From the NCBI GenBank assembly GCA_026004795.1, contig BPJV01000003.1:372001-436000 (forward strand): a DNA stretch of 64,000 nucleotides, given 5' to 3'. The position numbers and the translations under genes were made by a program. Source of the stretch: Pirellulaceae bacterium (GTDB taxonomy: Bacteria > Planctomycetota > Planctomycetia > Pirellulales > Pirellulaceae). The notes under the pieces are model-generated. The model had not been told where the DNA came from. It worked only from the letters and a program-made list of their open reading frames with translations, and did not search any database. Below, in pieces: positions 52,018 through 61,212 of this stretch (its first letter is position 1; the number at the start of each line of letters is the position of its first letter).

Positions 52018-52494
52018 ATGAAAAAGCAAGTACGGACATCCCTGGTGATCGGAATCGTCTGCCTGTCGGCTTTGATCGTTCGCGCGGACGACGAGGCAAA
52101 ACAAGAGCACGCCAAAATGCAGAAAGAGCATGCGGCGGCCCACCATGAGCACGATGCGTGGGAGGCCGAACACAGCCGCTGGCGGGCGGAACATTTGCGA
52201 GCCCTGGCGATGCTGGCGAAGCTCCAGGCGCGGATTCTGGAACACGAAGCCATTCTCGAAGAACACGCGCAGCACATTCGATCCCACGAGGATCACATGC
52301 GGCATCACGCGGAAGAAATCGCCGCGCATGAGAAAGAAGGCGATGCGAAGGAACACACGAAACTGGCTGAGTCGCACACGAAATTCTTGAAAGAGCACGC
52401 CGAGTTGGCCAAGTTGCATGCGAAAGTGAAAGGCGGCCATGACGCCTTGATGAATCAGTTGAAGAAACTACTGAAGACCTCCGAGGAAGAATGA
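52018..52494 (+). CDS. Exported His/Glu-rich coiled-coil protein in Tad locus
   Basis: 158 residues. A signal peptide (TSLVIGIVCLSALIVRA, cleaved before DD) is followed by an uninterrupted helical region in which EH or H recurs about every seven residues: QEHAKMQKEHAAAHHEHDAW, then AEH...ILEHEAILEEHAQHIRSHEDHMRHHAEE and so on. Heptads with His at fixed positions predict a coiled coil with metal- or pH-sensitive stripes. AAGGAG lies 8 bases before the ATG. Its stop overlaps the TadE-like start by 4 bases, so it belongs to the pilus operon. No known Tad component matches; function unknown. Confidence 0.85.
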   Translation: MKKQVRTSLVIGIVCLSALIVRADDEAKQEHAKMQKEHAAAHHEHDAWEAEHSRWRAEHLRALAMLAKLQARILEHEAILEEHAQHIRSHEDHMRHHAEEIAAHEKEGDAKEHTKLAESHTKFLKEHAELAKLHAKVKGGHDALMNQLKKLLKTSEEE

Positions 52495-53594
52495 TCCGTC
52501 CGACCGAGCATCCTCATGCATCGTTGCGCCAGCCGAGAATGACTGGTCGAAAGACTGCCCCACGATCGCGGCGCGGCCAGTCGCTGGTCGAGTTTGCGCT
52601 GGTCGCGCTGGTGGTTTATATGCTGCTGGCGGCGATTTTGACGTTTGGTCACGCGCTGTATGTCGCGCAAGGACTGCAGACGGCGGTCGACGTCGGATCA
52701 CGCGAAATCTCTCGAACGCCGCTGCCGGCCAATATAACGCTGGACAATCCGGCCGACGATCCCGAGCCGGGAGCCCTGCACCACGACGATGTTCGCAGCC
52801 GCATTTTTGATGAAGCGTTCCTTGTCATCGACCTGAACGCGTTCTATGCCAGCGATCCGAACGCCAACTTCTTTCAGGACGCCGTTCCGCAATTGCCGTT
52901 GCTCAACCAGCAGTTGGCCACGCTGATGATTGTTGATCGGCCCGACTTCAACGGTGACGGAACGGCGGACGCCTGGCTGCTGCGCTATCCCGGAGCGTTG
53001 TTGACACGTTCGACAGCGATCGCGCCCCCGACCGGAGTGACCTATCCAAGTTGGGTGGCAACGGATTACGCCGTTGGCATTCCGGTGGTGACAAGTCGCG
53101 CGGTACCAGGACCAGGTGCAGTTGGTGGCTTCGAGACGATACGCTGGGTTCCTGTTGTGGAAGAGATCGACAGCGAAAGCTCACCAGGCGACAACACGGC
53201 GCCGAATCCCGATCCGTTCAAGTTGGTTCAGGATGACCCAGCCAACATCGACCATCGAGGCATTGTCGCTTTGCGGATCAATTATCCGTTCCAATCGGCG
53301 TCGATGAGCAGCTTTCGCGCGAGCCCAGCGGGCTCGTTCGAGCCGACGCTGGGTTTTCCAAATGCGGCCGATGACGACGAAGTGACGGAACTGAATCCGT
53401 CGGAGAGGCCAGGCGATCTTACCGGCGCGCCGCTGAGTGATGGTGAACACTACGCCGGAACTTATGGCGGGCAGTACGGACTGGGAGCCCAAGGCGCGAT
53501 GGGAAGCGAGTACTTCACCGGCGGACGGCCCGTGCGACCCTACCGCCGCGTGATCTCGGCTCAGGCGATCTATCGGCGCGAGGTGTTTCGGTAG
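52491..53594 (+). CDS. TadE-like pseudopilin
   Basis: 367 residues. The cytoplasmic N-terminus is followed by RRGQSLVEFALVALVVYMLLAAIL, the TadE-type membrane segment, and then ADPs of the expected kind (VAQGLQTAVDVGSREISR). The long outer domain of about 310 residues is much larger than in classical TadE (about 190). It contains a Gly/Tyr-rich stretch (YAGTYGGQYGLGAQGAMGSEYF). Coupled by ATGA overlap to the coiled-coil gene. Confidence 0.88.
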   Translation: MIRPTEHPHASLRQPRMTGRKTAPRSRRGQSLVEFALVALVVYMLLAAILTFGHALYVAQGLQTAVDVGSREISRTPLPANITLDNPADDPEPGALHHDDVRSRIFDEAFLVIDLNAFYASDPNANFFQDAVPQLPLLNQQLATLMIVDRPDFNGDGTADAWLLRYPGALLTRSTAIAPPTGVTYPSWVATDYAVGIPVVTSRAVPGPGAVGGFETIRWVPVVEEIDSESSPGDNTAPNPDPFKLVQDDPANIDHRGIVALRINYPFQSASMSSFRASPAGSFEPTLGFPNAADDDEVTELNPSERPGDLTGAPLSDGEHYAGTYGGQYGLGAQGAMGSEYFTGGRPVRPYRRVISAQAIYRREVFR

Positions 53595-53709
53595 CGTCTT
53601 GCAGCGGGAAGGCCCATCCTGAAAGCGTCGCAAGTAGGATGCTTGCCTTTTGAACACAAGGAGGAATCACTCGAACCAAACGAAACAACTGTTCTGCTGA
53701 ACGGATCCC

Positions 53710-56340
53710 ATGAAAACGATTCCACCTTATCGCCGTCGTTCCTCTACCACCTTCTGGTTGGGGGGCCTTTTTGTTTTCCTGACGGTCGCCGGCGGAGTCG
53801 TCGGACTGTTGGTGTTGCTGGGTGTGAATTTAAATCCCTTTGCGGACCAACGGGAGGATCCGTTCATGGTGCGCATCCCGATCAACAGCAGACCGATTCC
53901 GGCGTACGAACGGGTGTCGCGTGAACATCTGATCAACCCACAAACCGGCGGGCTGATGTACCAGCGTTTGCCTCCGCAATCGGTGATCGGCATGTCGATC
54001 ACCAGCATCACCGCCGATGGTTCGCACGTGGAAGACCGTGTCCAAGCGGTGCGCAGCGTCGATGGCGAGGTCGTATTCGTGACTACCGGGGGTCAGGAAG
54101 TACCGCAGAGTCAGACATTGGAATTGGGCGGCGCCATTATGAACGTCAATGCGATCATTGGGCGGGTGGTAAAGAAGGACAAACGGCCGGGATTAGGTTT
54201 TCAGGAAGACAACTTTTTTCCTCGAGGAACGCCAGAGGGAATCGCCGGCGCGACACCTCCGGGGATGCGAGCCGTCGTGCTCGACGCCACCAAGCTGACC
54301 GGCGCCCACGCGCTGAACGCCGGAGACAAAATCGATCTGATCGCCAGCGTTCCCGTAGAGAAGCTGAGTTTATTCCAATCGCAATACACAAGCAGATTGC
54401 CTGGAGCGGCACTGGTAACCTCCGCCTCTTCACGACCGGCGGAAGCAGCAACCGAACCGATGTTGCTCGCTCAAAATGCGGTCGTGCTCAAGCCGGTCTA
54501 CGTGCGGAACGAGGCCACGACATCTTCATCGTTGACACAGGGCAAACGCGTGCAGAACGTGCCCAAGTACGAGGTGGCGATCGCGGTCGCCCCGGACGAT
54601 GTCATACCGCTGCAAAGTGCCCTCAACCAGGAGCTGACCATTACGTGCGTGGCCCATTCGATGCAGCCGACGACGGCGGAGCCGACCGCTGCGGAATCCG
54701 TCCCATCCGAGCTGACGGCACCGGTGACGGTCCGACCAATCCTGGCCTATGAGGTGGTGACGCGCGAGGCGTTCGTCAACCCGGCCACCCGCCGCATTCG
54801 CATGGAGCCGATTAGCCGCCAACAAGCCGAGCGGTTAGGCATCGTACGCTCGCTGCAGGATGCCTTGGGCGCGGTAGCGCGGCACGATATCCCGGCCGGA
54901 AGTTTTATTCGATACGCCGACCTACTGAACGGCTCCTTGTCCGAAGCCCCGCCATCGAGTCCCTCCGCAGAAAATCGCGCCGCTGCGGACCGGGATGCTC
55001 CATTTCGGTTTGTGTCGCAGCCCCGCGAGCCTCCAGTGATGATCTCGCAAAGCAATTCATCTCCATTGGAAGGAGCCTCGGTTGTGGGCGATCGACCGGC
55101 GATCACCGAATTCCTTCCGCCGGGGAGGTTTGCGGTCGCCGTCCCATGGAAATTGCTCTATGGAGCCGAACACCTGCAGATTGAAGATCACGTCGACCTT
55201 CTGGCGACCTATCCACTCGAACGAAAACAGTCGGTAAACAGAACGGCAACTCGGGGTGATAACACCGTGGTCAACAGTGAGTACGAAGACTTCGTCCTCC
55301 GGGCGACGGATCGCACGCGATCGGAGTCGCTCGGCGCGCGCGGCGAACCGTGGCTGGTGGCCACCGATGCGATCGTCGTCGGCCCCGTGGGCTATCCGGC
55401 TCCGGCCGCGGCGTTGCGGGCAATCGGCGCCGAGCAAAACTCGGCCGGAACCGATACGCCACAATCGGGTCCGGCGATTTTGCTAGCGGTCGACAGCCGC
55501 GATGTCGAATCGCTGGCCACCGCCCTGAACACGGCGGAGGTCCAGTTTTCAGTCGCCTTCCGTCCTCGCACGGCCGCAGCCATGCCGCCGGGCTTCAAGC
55601 GAATTGCCGTTGCACCCGTGGAGTTGGCAGCTTTCGAATTGTTTTCCGACTTGAACTGGAAGGGGTTGCGTCGGGAAATCACCACGCGTTTGGTGCGCGA
55701 AGATGATGTCAACTTTCAGGATGCGATTTCCGCCAGTGAGATTGCGAACTATTACGGTAGAGTCTTGAAGACGCGCAAACTGCGGTTTCAATCCTTCACC
55801 CCCGACGACTTCTTGCCTCCCGGCGCGGCCCCCGGAGCGGCGGCCGGTATCCACGGCCAAAACTTGGCGGTAATGGTCTCCACCGACCAGATTGCTGGCT
55901 TGGGGCGATTCAGCGACAACGATCGCATTGCCATTGTTCTAGCCGGCGCCCCCCAATTGCCGCCAAACGCAGTGCTGCGCGGGTCCAAGACGCTCGGCCC
56001 GGACGCCGAAGTGGTGGTGCAGAGTGCTCGCGTCGTGCGGTCGGCGTCCGACACCAGCGATACGGTGACGCTAGAAGTCCACGTCGACGACGCCACCAAA
56101 TTATGTGCGGCCCTCGTTTCACCTGACACAACCTCTGCAGATGGAGGGCGCCACCAGCGATTGATCGCCATCGCTCGTCCGCGAGCCGAGCCTCTCACGA
56201 ATCCACGGACCGTTCCGGCAGAGCCTGTGATCGCCAGCCGCCTGTCGGTCAAGCACGCTCCGAGAATCGAAGCGATGGTGGGCCGTAGAGTCGAAACACA
56301 CATCTTTTCTACCGACTTTTCTGCCGACGGAGAGCAATGA
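53710..56340 (+). CDS. cpaB: CpaB/RcpC-like pilus assembly protein with three tandem units
   Basis: 876 residues, about three times a normal CpaB. One N-terminal membrane helix (LGGLFVFLTVAGGVVGLLVLLGV). Each unit has an SAF-like half (IPAYERVSREHLINP at about 60; ILAYEVVTREAFVNP at about 340; ELFSDLNWKGLRREIT at about 645) and a second half with a GMRAVV...NAGDKIDLIAS type motif (about 187-215), repeated as RFAVAVPWKLL...IEDHVDLLATY (about 475) and NLAVMVSTDQI...DNDRIAIVLAG (about 735). CpaB lies in the periplasm and stabilises the pilus secretin. The stop overlaps the next start. Confidence 0.85.
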   Translation: MKTIPPYRRRSSTTFWLGGLFVFLTVAGGVVGLLVLLGVNLNPFADQREDPFMVRIPINSRPIPAYERVSREHLINPQTGGLMYQRLPPQSVIGMSITSITADGSHVEDRVQAVRSVDGEVVFVTTGGQEVPQSQTLELGGAIMNVNAIIGRVVKKDKRPGLGFQEDNFFPRGTPEGIAGATPPGMRAVVLDATKLTGAHALNAGDKIDLIASVPVEKLSLFQSQYTSRLPGAALVTSASSRPAEAATEPMLLAQNAVVLKPVYVRNEATTSSSLTQGKRVQNVPKYEVAIAVAPDDVIPLQSALNQELTITCVAHSMQPTTAEPTAAESVPSELTAPVTVRPILAYEVVTREAFVNPATRRIRMEPISRQQAERLGIVRSLQDALGAVARHDIPAGSFIRYADLLNGSLSEAPPSSPSAENRAAADRDAPFRFVSQPREPPVMISQSNSSPLEGASVVGDRPAITEFLPPGRFAVAVPWKLLYGAEHLQIEDHVDLLATYPLERKQSVNRTATRGDNTVVNSEYEDFVLRATDRTRSESLGARGEPWLVATDAIVVGPVGYPAPAAALRAIGAEQNSAGTDTPQSGPAILLAVDSRDVESLATALNTAEVQFSVAFRPRTAAAMPPGFKRIAVAPVELAAFELFSDLNWKGLRREITTRLVREDDVNFQDAISASEIANYYGRVLKTRKLRFQSFTPDDFLPPGAAPGAAAGIHGQNLAVMVSTDQIAGLGRFSDNDRIAIVLAGAPQLPPNAVLRGSKTLGPDAEVVVQSARVVRSASDTSDTVTLEVHVDDATKLCAALVSPDTTSADGGRHQRLIAIARPRAEPLTNPRTVPAEPVIASRLSVKHAPRIEAMVGRRVETHIFSTDFSADGEQ

Positions 56341-57464
56341 TGAAGTGTCGATCGTTTCATGCGCGGCGACGCGGTTACACGCTCGTGTTCTTCGCCATGA
56401 TGTTGTTCGGCATCATGGCGTTGGCGGCACTAGTGATCGACATCGGTTTCGCACGATTGGCGCAGCAGCAACTGCGCATCGCAGCCGATAGCGCGGCGGT
56501 GGAAGGATTGCGCGGCGAGGGTATCATCGATTACGACGACCGTCGCGAGGCGGCAAGAAGCTTTGTTCACTGGCACTTCGACGACGACCTCGATTCGACT
56601 GGTACTTATCCCGCCGACGATGACGGCGCGTTCGATGATGGGAGTGGGCAGTTTGGAGCGGGACCACTCGTTCAATTCAGTGGCGGTGCCGGTGACGCAT
56701 CACTGGTGGCCAGCCAACTGATGGAGATCGATCGAGGCAGTCCGGTCTACAAGCCGCAAGTGGGCGACGGGCCACCATCGGCCAGTGGCAGTTTTCGAGT
56801 TGCCTTGCGCCGCGGCGCGACCGACGCGCCGGACGGCGATCTCTACGCCAATGGCCCATCGGTGCCTTACCTCTTCGCCCGTGGCTCGTTGATCCACCGA
56901 CAACTTATCCAAGTCGGTATGACGGTGCGAGCAACAGCGGAGGCGCGATCAACGCCGGCGTTGTCCATCGGAATGCCCCAAGAAGCGATCGTCCCGCCAC
57001 TGACCGGACTGCTGCCGCTGGCTGTGGAGCTGCAGTTCTGGAACAGTCTGACGACCGGAGCCGCAGACATCCAGGCCGTCGCCGCTGGTCAAATCGGTAC
57101 CGCGGGCCGTTTCTTCGCATTGGCTGGCGCGGAGACGATGCCCGTGACCATCGGTCGGCAAATTCCTGCGGCGGCGTCTCCTGCCGACGGCACTTACGTT
57201 GGTTATGTGCCGATCTACGCCAATTTGACCACATCAGGAACGCCACGCGTGGTGGCATACGGATGGGTGCAAGTCGTCGTTAACGGCGGCGGTACCACGA
57301 CATCCATCACACGGCAACCGAGCCACGTCGGAGGGGAGAACGTGTCCGCAGTTCGCTGTTATCCAGTCTCGCTGACCGCTGCCGAGGCAGCAGAACTAGT
57401 GGCGCTCATCCCACAAGTAGAGGAACCACTTTTGGCTCCATGTATAAGGAGTAACGAGCCATGA
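56337..57464 (+). CDS. TadG-like pilus assembly protein
   Basis: 375 residues. The N-terminus RRRGYTLVFFAMMLFGIMALAALVIDIGFARLAQQQLRIAADSAA is the TadG/TadE-like Flp-locus signature (membrane helix then the D-G-F/A-D-S-A-A pattern). The outer domain is beta-rich without the VWA motif that large TadG proteins have. Two adjacent ATGs (56337, 56340) are possible; the first overlaps the CpaB stop by 4 bases. A minor pilin-like or surface role is assumed. Confidence 0.85.
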   Translation: MMKCRSFHARRRGYTLVFFAMMLFGIMALAALVIDIGFARLAQQQLRIAADSAAVEGLRGEGIIDYDDRREAARSFVHWHFDDDLDSTGTYPADDDGAFDDGSGQFGAGPLVQFSGGAGDASLVASQLMEIDRGSPVYKPQVGDGPPSASGSFRVALRRGATDAPDGDLYANGPSVPYLFARGSLIHRQLIQVGMTVRATAEARSTPALSIGMPQEAIVPPLTGLLPLAVELQFWNSLTTGAADIQAVAAGQIGTAGRFFALAGAETMPVTIGRQIPAAASPADGTYVGYVPIYANLTTSGTPRVVAYGWVQVVVNGGGTTTSITRQPSHVGGENVSAVRCYPVSLTAAEAAELVALIPQVEEPLLAPCIRSNEP

Positions 57465-58705
57465 CTGTTCAAGAGGTCGTCATCTTGTCGGATGAGCACC
57501 AGCTTCAGATGGAGTTGCAGACGGCTGCCGAGGCACTCGGCGAGCAACAGCCGCGACTGCGGTTTGTGGGAGATCGTCGGGCGCTGATGGAACTCGTGCG
57601 GTCTAAGCCGCCCGGGCTGGTTCTCGCGCCCTTTGGCGACGCGCCGGGTGAGGTGGCACGGTTGGCGAAAGAACTGGCTGCCTTCGACCCGCCAATTGCA
57701 CTAGCCGCCATTTTTCAGCCCTACGGCTTCCCCGAAGATGTCTCCGAGAGCAGCGTGTTGATTGATGCGATGCGGGCCGGGACACGTGACTTCTTGCGAC
57801 GCCCCATTTCGACGACAGAACTGCGAACGCTGCTCGACAATCTGAACGCCACCAATGGACGTGCCTCCCACCCCCGGTCGATCACCTTCGGGCGGGTCGT
57901 CACGTTTATCAGCAACAAGGGTGGCGTGGGCAAGTCGACATTGGCGGTCAATACGGCCGTCGGCCTCGCGCGGCGGCATCCGGGGCGTGTGTTGTTGATC
58001 GACGGCTCGTTGCAGATGGGCGTCGCCGCCGCGCTACTGGACGTGCAACCGGAATCGACGCTCAGCGACGTCGCCGCCGAGCGCGATCGCTTGGACGTTA
58101 CCATGATTCGGCAGATGGCAACTCAGACGCCCTATGGCGTGCATCTGTTGGCTGCGCCGCGCGATGCGGTCGAGGCGATGGAGGTCGACGATACGGTCCT
58201 CTCGCGCATCATCACGCTGGCTCGACGTACCTTTGATTTCGTCATCGTAGATACCTTCCCGATGTTTGACCGGGTCGTCGTCGCTACTCTCGACCTGAGC
58301 GATCGGGCCTACATCGTGATGGAGAATGTGGTACCCACCCTGTTAGGCGTCGTGAAACTGCTGGACGTCTTGGAACGCCTCGGATTTCCTGCGGAACGAC
58401 AGAAGTTGATTCTCAATCGTGCACAACGAATCGCGGGGAATCTATCGCAGTCGGACATCTCCGCGCGGCTGGGCCGCACCATCGACCATGTATTTCCGTT
58501 TGACAAGCAAGTGATCGTCGCCGCCAATTCTGGCGAGCCGATGGCGACGCGTTCGATCGGCCTCGGCTTCGGCGGCTTCCTGCGCCCGTTGCGGGGACTG
58601 ATCGACGACATCGACTCGCTTGGCCCACGGGAGAATCGTGAGCTGCCCCGCATCGTCCATGCCGTGGCGATCGAAGACCACAGCCAGAAGCACGAGATCC
58701 GATAG
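57461..58705 (+). CDS. cpaE: CpaE/TadZ pilus localisation ATPase
   Basis: 414 residues. An N-terminal receiver-like pseudo-domain (1-130) is followed by a MinD/ParA-type ATPase with Walker A NKGGVGKST at 152-160, Walker A' LLIDGSLQMGVAA and Walker B FDFVIVDTFP. TadZ proteins place the pilus machine at a cell pole. The start overlaps the previous stop by 4 bases. Lys and Thr of the P-loop are intact, so ATPase activity is expected. Confidence 0.93.
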   Translation: MTVQEVVILSDEHQLQMELQTAAEALGEQQPRLRFVGDRRALMELVRSKPPGLVLAPFGDAPGEVARLAKELAAFDPPIALAAIFQPYGFPEDVSESSVLIDAMRAGTRDFLRRPISTTELRTLLDNLNATNGRASHPRSITFGRVVTFISNKGGVGKSTLAVNTAVGLARRHPGRVLLIDGSLQMGVAAALLDVQPESTLSDVAAERDRLDVTMIRQMATQTPYGVHLLAAPRDAVEAMEVDDTVLSRIITLARRTFDFVIVDTFPMFDRVVVATLDLSDRAYIVMENVVPTLLGVVKLLDVLERLGFPAERQKLILNRAQRIAGNLSQSDISARLGRTIDHVFPFDKQVIVAANSGEPMATRSIGLGFGGFLRPLRGLIDDIDSLGPRENRELPRIVHAVAIEDHSQKHEIR

Positions 58706-58770
58706 GGGCCGCCGCACGTCGAAAGTTCATCGAGGCAGCAGCCGAACATCCCGCGTCACTGGAAAGTTGC

Positions 58771-60198
58771 ATGAACCATCCATCGTCAGGAAAACCATTG
58801 TCGGAAAAAGACCCACGCCGAATACTCTCCCAAGCGGTGTTGTATCTGCCCCGAGATCATGTGCGGGCCAGTTCGCGGCGACCTCCCACGGCCCCACCAT
58901 CGCCCCGTACCAGCGGACAAGTGCCTCAGGCCCAAGGCAACTTCTCCTACCTGCGCGTCAAAGCCGATCTGCATCAACAATTGTTGGCGGACTTGGACCG
59001 CCGTAACCTGATCAACTCCAGCGAGGAACAACTGGCAGAATTAGTCGAGGATTTTGTCGAGCAAGCGCTCGCGGTTCAGGACTTGGCTCTCAATGAGTCG
59101 GAACGGCGCCAGATGGTCGACGATCTGCTGGAGGAGACGTTGGGTGTTGGACCGTTGGCGCCGCTGCTGGCCGATCCCGCGGTGACGGACGTACTGGTCA
59201 ATGGTCCACATCAAGTTTTTATCGAACGGTTTGGGCGATTGGAGAAGACCGAGGTCCACTTCCGAGACGCCGAGCACTTGGTCCGCATCATCCAGCGCAT
59301 TGCCGCCCGCGTTGGTCGCCGCATCGATGAAGCGTCGCCGATGGTCGATGCCCGCCTGCCAGACGGAAGCCGCGTGAACGCGACACTGCCGCCGGTGACG
59401 ATCGACGGCCCGACCCTGTCCATCCGCCGTTTCGGCCGGCGTCGCCTGAGGCGCGATGACTTGATGGAGTTGGGGATGTTCTCGCCGACCATGCGGGAGT
59501 TCCTGGAATGGGTGGTTCGTGGTCGCAAGAACATCCTCATCTCCGGCGGCACGGGTTCGGGTAAAAGCACGTTTCTGGGCGCGATCGCCGAGGCCATTCC
59601 GAACCACGAGCGGATCGTGACGATTGAAGATGCGGCGGAATTGATCCTCGATCAGGAGCATGTCGTCCGGATGGAGACACGGCCGCCGAATATCGAAGGC
59701 TTGGGCAAGATCGCCGCGCGCGATCTGGTTATCAATGCACTGCGCATGCGGCCAGACCGCATCATCGTGGGCGAAGTACGCGGTGGCGAAGCGCTCGACA
59801 TGTTGCAAGCGATGAACACTGGCCATGACGGTAGCTTGACCACGATCCACGCCAACAGCCCACGCGATGCGCTCGCGCGGCTGGAGACGATGGTGTTAAT
59901 GGCCGGACTCGATCTGCCGTCGCGCGCGATTCGCGAACAGATCGTTGCGGCGATCCAGTTGGTCGTGCACATCCGCCGCTGTGAAGACGGCGTGCGACGC
60001 GTGCAAAGCGTCGCCGAGATCACGGGCATGGAGGGCGACACACCGCAAATGCAGGAGGTGTTCGTGTTCCGTTCATGCGGGCGGCAAGGCAAGCGGCTGG
60101 CAGGCGAGTTTGTCGCCACCGGCGTCGTGCCCCGCGTGGTCGAACAGATGCGGGCGGAGAATCACGACGTGCCGATGTCGCTGTTCCAACCGAGTTAG
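58771..60198 (+). CDS. cpaF: CpaF/TadA pilus assembly ATPase
   Basis: 475-residue secretion ATPase that drives Flp pilus assembly. Walker [10 protein letters not shown] at 259-267, Asp box IEDAAEL at about 285-291, Walker [12 protein letters not shown] at 331-341 and His box [14 protein letters not shown] at 351-364. The N-terminal 60 residues are low complexity. It starts 65 bases after cpaE, with GGAAAG upstream. Followed by a perfect palindromic repeat and then tadB. Confidence 0.97.
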   Translation: MNHPSSGKPLSEKDPRRILSQAVLYLPRDHVRASSRRPPTAPPSPRTSGQVPQAQGNFSYLRVKADLHQQLLADLDRRNLINSSEEQLAELVEDFVEQALAVQDLALNESERRQMVDDLLEETLGVGPLAPLLADPAVTDVLVNGPHQVFIERFGRLEKTEVHFRDAEHLVRIIQRIAARVGRRIDEASPMVDARLPDGSRVNATLPPVTIDGPTLSIRRFGRRRLRRDDLMELGMFSPTMREFLEWVVRGRKNILISGGTGSGKSTFLGAIAEAIPNHERIVTIEDAAELILDQEHVVRMETRPPNIEGLGKIAARDLVINALRMRPDRIIVGEVRGGEALDMLQAMNTGHDGSLTTIHANSPRDALARLETMVLMAGLDLPSRAIREQIVAAIQLVVHIRRCEDGVRRVQSVAEITGMEGDTPQMQEVFVFRSCGRQGKRLAGEFVATGVVPRVVEQMRAENHDVPMSLFQPS

Positions 60199-60253
60199 TG
60201 GGATAGGCTTCCAGCCTGTCAAACTCAGACTGACAGGCTGGAAGCCTATCCCA
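60199..60253. repeat. Perfect palindromic REP-like repeat between cpaF and tadB
   Basis: Two perfectly complementary 23-base arms (60199-60221 and 60231-60253) with a 9-base loop; the core is ATAGGCTTCCAGCCTG. It begins immediately after the cpaF stop. The core is shared with the repeat at 61141, so this is a dispersed palindromic element rather than a simple terminator. Confidence 0.9.
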
Positions 60254-60280
60254 CCCTAAAACGTTTCATAATCAAATACG

Positions 60281-61138
60281 ATGTTCCAAGCGATGCTACT
60301 GTTCGGCTGGTTTGCTTTGATCGCGCTCGTCGCGGTTGGATGGCGCAGCGCCCGGCAGCGCGAACTGGCGTGGCAACGGTTGGCGGAAGTCGGCGCGATA
60401 CCCGCCGAAGGAGAGCGCGTTCGCATCGGCACGCGTCGGCTGCATCGACCTTGGATCTGGGTGCCGTGGGCTTTGGGAGCGATTGCCTCGTTGGTGGTGC
60501 TCATCGTATTTCGTCTTTCCACGCCTTATGTGGTCGCCGTCGGGCTGATGATTGGGCTGCTAGCGAGCCAGGTCGAATCGTTTCTCGCCGCGCGTCATGC
60601 TGCCAGACTCGAAACTCAACTGGCTGACGCGATCGACATCATGATCGGCGCAGTCGGGGCGGGAGCCAGTGTCGGGACGGCGATCGAGGCGGCAATCACC
60701 GAATGCCGCGCCCCTTTGCGACCCTACTTGGAAGAAATCGCGGGACGAATTCGCTTGGGTGATGAACCGGCCGAAGTATTCCGGTCGCTTGCCCAGCGCG
60801 TGCCGTTGGAGACCTTCCTGCTGTTCACCTCGGCACTTTCCGTCCATTGGGAAGTCGGCGGCAAACTCTCCTCGACGCTGACGACCGTGGGTCGGACGAT
60901 CCGTGACCGAATAGAAGTGTCGCGCCGCATTCGCTCGAACACGGCCCAATCGCAGTTCTCGACGCTGGCGATCATCGGCCTGACGTACTTCATCGCCATC
61001 ATCGTCTGGCGCAACGGGCCGGAACAAATGGAGGAGTTCGTCCGCTCGCCGGTGGGAAGTTGGTTTGTCGCTGGTTCGGTCGTGTTGCAAGCGGTTGGCA
61101 TCGTGTGGATGAACCTAATCAGCAAACCTAGGTTTTAA
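60281..61138 (+). CDS. tadB: TadB, pilus inner-membrane platform protein
   Basis: 285 residues, type II secretion F (T2SSF) fold: N-terminal helix, paired membrane helices (about 60-95), cytoplasmic T2SSF domain (DAIDIMIGAVGAGASVGTAIEAA ... LFTSALSVHWEVGGKLSSTLTTV) and C-terminal helices. It pairs with TadC to form the platform on which CpaF acts. No strong ribosome site precedes the ATG, which stands 27 bases after the palindrome. Confidence 0.92.
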   Translation: MFQAMLLFGWFALIALVAVGWRSARQRELAWQRLAEVGAIPAEGERVRIGTRRLHRPWIWVPWALGAIASLVVLIVFRLSTPYVVAVGLMIGLLASQVESFLAARHAARLETQLADAIDIMIGAVGAGASVGTAIEAAITECRAPLRPYLEEIAGRIRLGDEPAEVFRSLAQRVPLETFLLFTSALSVHWEVGGKLSSTLTTVGRTIRDRIEVSRRIRSNTAQSQFSTLAIIGLTYFIAIIVWRNGPEQMEEFVRSPVGSWFVAGSVVLQAVGIVWMNLISKPRF

Positions 61139-61140
61139 GT

Positions 61141-61202
61141 GTGGTAAGCTTCCAGCTTGCCGGTAACGGTTTTCATTTTCGCAAGCTGGAAGCTTACGCC
61201 AC
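61141..61202. repeat. Second REP-like palindrome between tadB and tadC
   Basis: Left arm 61141-61160 and right arm 61181-61202 pair with one 2-base bulge and a 20-base loop; the core is TAAGCTTCCAGCTTGC. The layout and the CTTCCAGC core match the element at 60199. Confidence 0.85.
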
Positions 61203-61212
61203 GGGAGTTGAA

